Below are positions 54,529 to 56,148 of a stretch of 56,148 nucleotides of DNA, in pieces (the stretch's first letter is position 1; every line of letters begins with the position of its first letter). The stretch is from Shewanellaceae bacterium UBA2521 (GTDB taxonomy: Bacteria; Pseudomonadota; Gammaproteobacteria; Enterobacterales; Shewanellaceae), in assembly GCA_002341165.1 (NCBI GenBank), contig DDNL01000001.1, positions 1 through 56,148 on the forward strand. Direction: 5' to 3'. The notes beneath the pieces were generated by a model. That model was not told the origin of the DNA. It made no database searches and saw only the letters and a list, made by a program, of their open reading frames with translations. A program made the translations under genes and the position numbers.

Positions 54529-55476
54529 ATGATTACGGCGTATATTTTACACGAAAATCAGTTTATGTCTAAAGAACTGACGACAAAAGATCAAATCCCG
54601 GACAAGACTCTATGGCTCGATGTCTTTGATCCCGATGAAGATGAAAGACAATGGTTGTCCAGTTACTTTGTTGAAGATGTCCCTGAAGAAGAAGATAGAA
54701 ATGAGCTCGAAGCCTCCGCTCGATTCTATTCTGATAGAGATGGCTTACATATTAATTCACTGTTTCCACAGCGTATAGGCACAACATTTAATGCCATTAA
54801 CCTATCTTTCACGCTCCGTTCCGATCTTATGATTACAATTCGTGAAGACGATTTAGGCTTAATTCGTTTAATGAGAAACTATCTAAGAACAGGTTATATT
54901 AATGTCAAAAGTCCTTATGCACTTTTTTTCGAGTTTTTCTCTATTAAAGTAGATTACCTCTCCGATCTCATTGAAGATGTCTATACCGTTCTTGAAAATG
55001 TAGGTCCTGAAGTGATCAATGCGGCCGAGCTCGATAATATTTTCAAGCAAATTACCATTCAAGAAGATACCAACGGTAAAATCCGCCTCAGTTTGCTCGA
55101 TACCCAACGTTCATTGCGTTACATCACACGCTATCACAGACATCAGCTTACCGATGAAAATGTAAAAGATTTACAAGAAATTATGACGGATATTGACTCA
55201 CTCATGCCACATAGTCAGTTTTTGTTCGACAAATTAAACTTCTTGCTTGAAAGCACCATCGGTTTCAATGGACTACGTCAAAATAAAATTATTAAGATCT
55301 TTTCTGTCGCAGCGGTCGTATTTTTACCACCAACTCTCATTGCAAGTATTTATGGCATGAACTTCAAGTATATGCCTGAATTAGATTGGTATATTGGCTA
55401 CCCTATTGCTCTGGGACTCATGGTCACCAGTGCGGCAAGCACTTACTTCTTCTTTAAACAAAAAGGTTGGTTATAA
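54529..55476 (+). CDS. corA: Magnesium/cobalt transporter CorA
   Basis: 315 residues (E. coli 316), with AGGAGG 6 nt before the ATG. Large N-terminal cytoplasmic domain (WLDVFDPDEDE, ELEASARFYSDRDGLHI), the stalk helix with LLDTQRSLRYI, and two C-terminal membrane helices with YGMNF (GMN at 276-278) between them. Ends FFFKQKGWL like E. coli. It forms a pentameric Mg2+ channel. Convergent with the cold-shock gene over a shared terminator. Confidence 0.96.
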   Translation: MITAYILHENQFMSKELTTKDQIPDKTLWLDVFDPDEDERQWLSSYFVEDVPEEEDRNELEASARFYSDRDGLHINSLFPQRIGTTFNAINLSFTLRSDLMITIREDDLGLIRLMRNYLRTGYINVKSPYALFFEFFSIKVDYLSDLIEDVYTVLENVGPEVINAAELDNIFKQITIQEDTNGKIRLSLLDTQRSLRYITRYHRHQLTDENVKDLQEIMTDIDSLMPHSQFLFDKLNFLLESTIGFNGLRQNKIIKIFSVAAVVFLPPTLIASIYGMNFKYMPELDWYIGYPIALGLMVTSAASTYFFFKQKGWL

Positions 55477-55492
55477 GTTTAAGGTTCGGGTA

Positions 55493-55523
55493 CAAAAAAA
55501 CCCTCTCAGATGAGGGCTTTTTT
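55493..55523. terminator. Bidirectional terminator between corA and the cold-shock gene
   Basis: A-run, stem CCCTC (55501-55505), 6-nt loop, GAGGG (55512-55516), C and T-run. A/T tracts on both sides let it act for both convergent transcripts; it lies 17 nt after corA. Confidence 0.88.
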
Positions 55524-55541
55524 GGATCTTACTCACGTGAG

Positions 55542-55763
55542 TTAGATAACTTCAACGTCTTGGGCTTGATCGCCTTTATCACCTTGAACTACAGACAATT
55601 TAACTTCTTGATCTTTTTCTAATGTGCGTCTGCCTGTATTTTCATCTAATACTTTAATTGCACGAAAATGAACAAAAACGTCTCCGCCTTCGTTTAACTC
55701 AATAAAACCGAAACCTTTGGTGTCATCGAACCACTTGACTTTGCCCATTACTTGATTTGACAT
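55542..55763 (-). CDS. Cold-shock domain protein (CspA/CspE type)
   Basis: 73 residues, a single OB-fold cold-shock domain. RNP1 KGFGFI and RNP2 VFVHF are both intact, with GKVKWFDDTKGFGFIEL at the start. Compared with CspA it has a few extra charged residues in the loop after RNP2 (LDENTGRRTLEKDQ). It binds single-stranded RNA or DNA as a chaperone. The ~155-nt upstream region has no clear cold box, so cold induction cannot be inferred. Confidence 0.92.
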   Translation of the reverse strand: MSNQVMGKVKWFDDTKGFGFIELNEGGDVFVHFRAIKVLDENTGRRTLEKDQEVKLSVVQGDKGDQAQDVEVI

Positions 55764-55919
55764 ACTTTAACTCTTTTTTAACTATAAAAATGGATAAACA
55801 GCCTTTCCGTCTATCCTTCCGATAATGTACCTCAAAATCATGCTTTTTCATAGTTAAAATGCATATTTCAGTGAAAAAATGATATGTTGCACATATTTTG
55901 ATAACAAAGAGAATGATTA

Positions 55920-56148
55920 TTAATCAAAATCTTGTAAATATTCCATAAAATCTGATTCACTTAGCACTTTAACAGATAAAGCTTCTGCTTTTGAGAGCTT
56001 AGATCCTGCTTTCTCACCTGCGACAACACAATGTGTTTTAGCCGAGACACTTGAAGCCACTTTAGCACCTAATGCTTGTAGTTTCTGTTTCGCATCAGCA
56101 CGGGTCATGCCTTGTAATGTGCCCGTTAAAACCCAAGTTTGTCCATGT
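55920..56148 (-). CDS. ligA: NAD-dependent DNA ligase LigA, C-terminal BRCT fragment
   Basis: The frame runs to the window edge; the ATG at 56108 is internal. The visible 75 residues are the BRCT domain that ends bacterial LigA: WVLTGTLQGMTRADAKQKL, then LGAKVASSVSAKTHCVVAGE and AGSKLSKAEAL, closing VLSESDFMEYL. LigA seals nicks during replication and repair using NAD+. The catalytic domains lie outside the window. Confidence 0.93.
   Translation of the reverse strand, partial: HGQTWVLTGTLQGMTRADAKQKLQALGAKVASSVSAKTHCVVAGEKAGSKLSKAEALSVKVLSESDFMEYLQDFD

Overview
The window looks like a chromosomal segment of an AT-rich gammaproteobacterium. Protein families and gene neighbourhoods (apbC/metG divergence, aroA-cmk-rpsA-ihfB, dapA-bamC, perM/bepA, rluC, FadE with its long C-terminus) are those of Gammaproteobacteria, but the combination is not one I can assign to a genus. 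No rRNA, tRNA, CRISPR array or insertion sequence was recognised.

Layout. (1) 1-5.5 kb is accessory: the tail of a type I restriction HsdR subunit, then three exported proteins (an S41-like hypothetical, an ADP-ribosyltransferase-like protein and a GDSL-esterase lipoprotein) separated by long AT-rich spacers. (2) 5.5-12.4 kb is a tightly packed minus-strand run apbC-udk-dcd-pabC-mltG-tmk-holB-rluC, ending at a hairpin terminator; metG diverges from it. (3) 14.7-20 kb holds a VolA-type secreted lipase, elyC-like, yeaD-like and upp. (4) 20-24.3 kb is aroA-cmk-rpsA-ihfB. (5) 24.4-28.3 kb holds two tandem paralogous dCACHE chemoreceptors. (6) 28.4-34.2 kb has glnS, feoAB with a promoter and Fur box, and asnS. 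(7) 34.4-35.9 kb is an accessory insert with a CD-NTase (cGAS/DncV-like) protein whose catalytic acids are all replaced, followed by a frameshifted tail. (8) 35.9-45 kb has a TauE/SafE permease, greA, dapB, bamC-dapA, perM with a TusA-like protein, bepA, DUF2069 and DUF2066. (9) 45.1-49.3 kb has a small DUF3693-type regulator and an SbcC without SbcD whose C-terminal ATPase motifs are altered. (10) 49.7-56.1 kb has fadE, a CPA1 antiporter with an RCK domain, a DUF1315 protein, corA, a cold-shock protein and the BRCT end of ligA.

Most genes are housekeeping: nucleotide supply (tmk, dcd, udk, upp, cmk), lysine/peptidoglycan precursor synthesis (dapA, dapB), envelope assembly (bamC, bepA, mltG, elyC), translation and iron uptake. 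The unusual content lies in the accessory patches. Three proteins there keep recognisable folds but appear to lack conserved catalytic or ATP-site residues: the ADP-ribosyltransferase-like protein (Arg to Leu, Glu to Asn), the CD-NTase-like protein (Asp/Asp/Asp to Asn/Asn/Lys) and SbcC (LSGGE to LSSAE, altered D-loop, switch His to Arg). The CD-NTase-like pseudoenzyme, with no recognisable CBASS effector beside it, is the best candidate for something undescribed.
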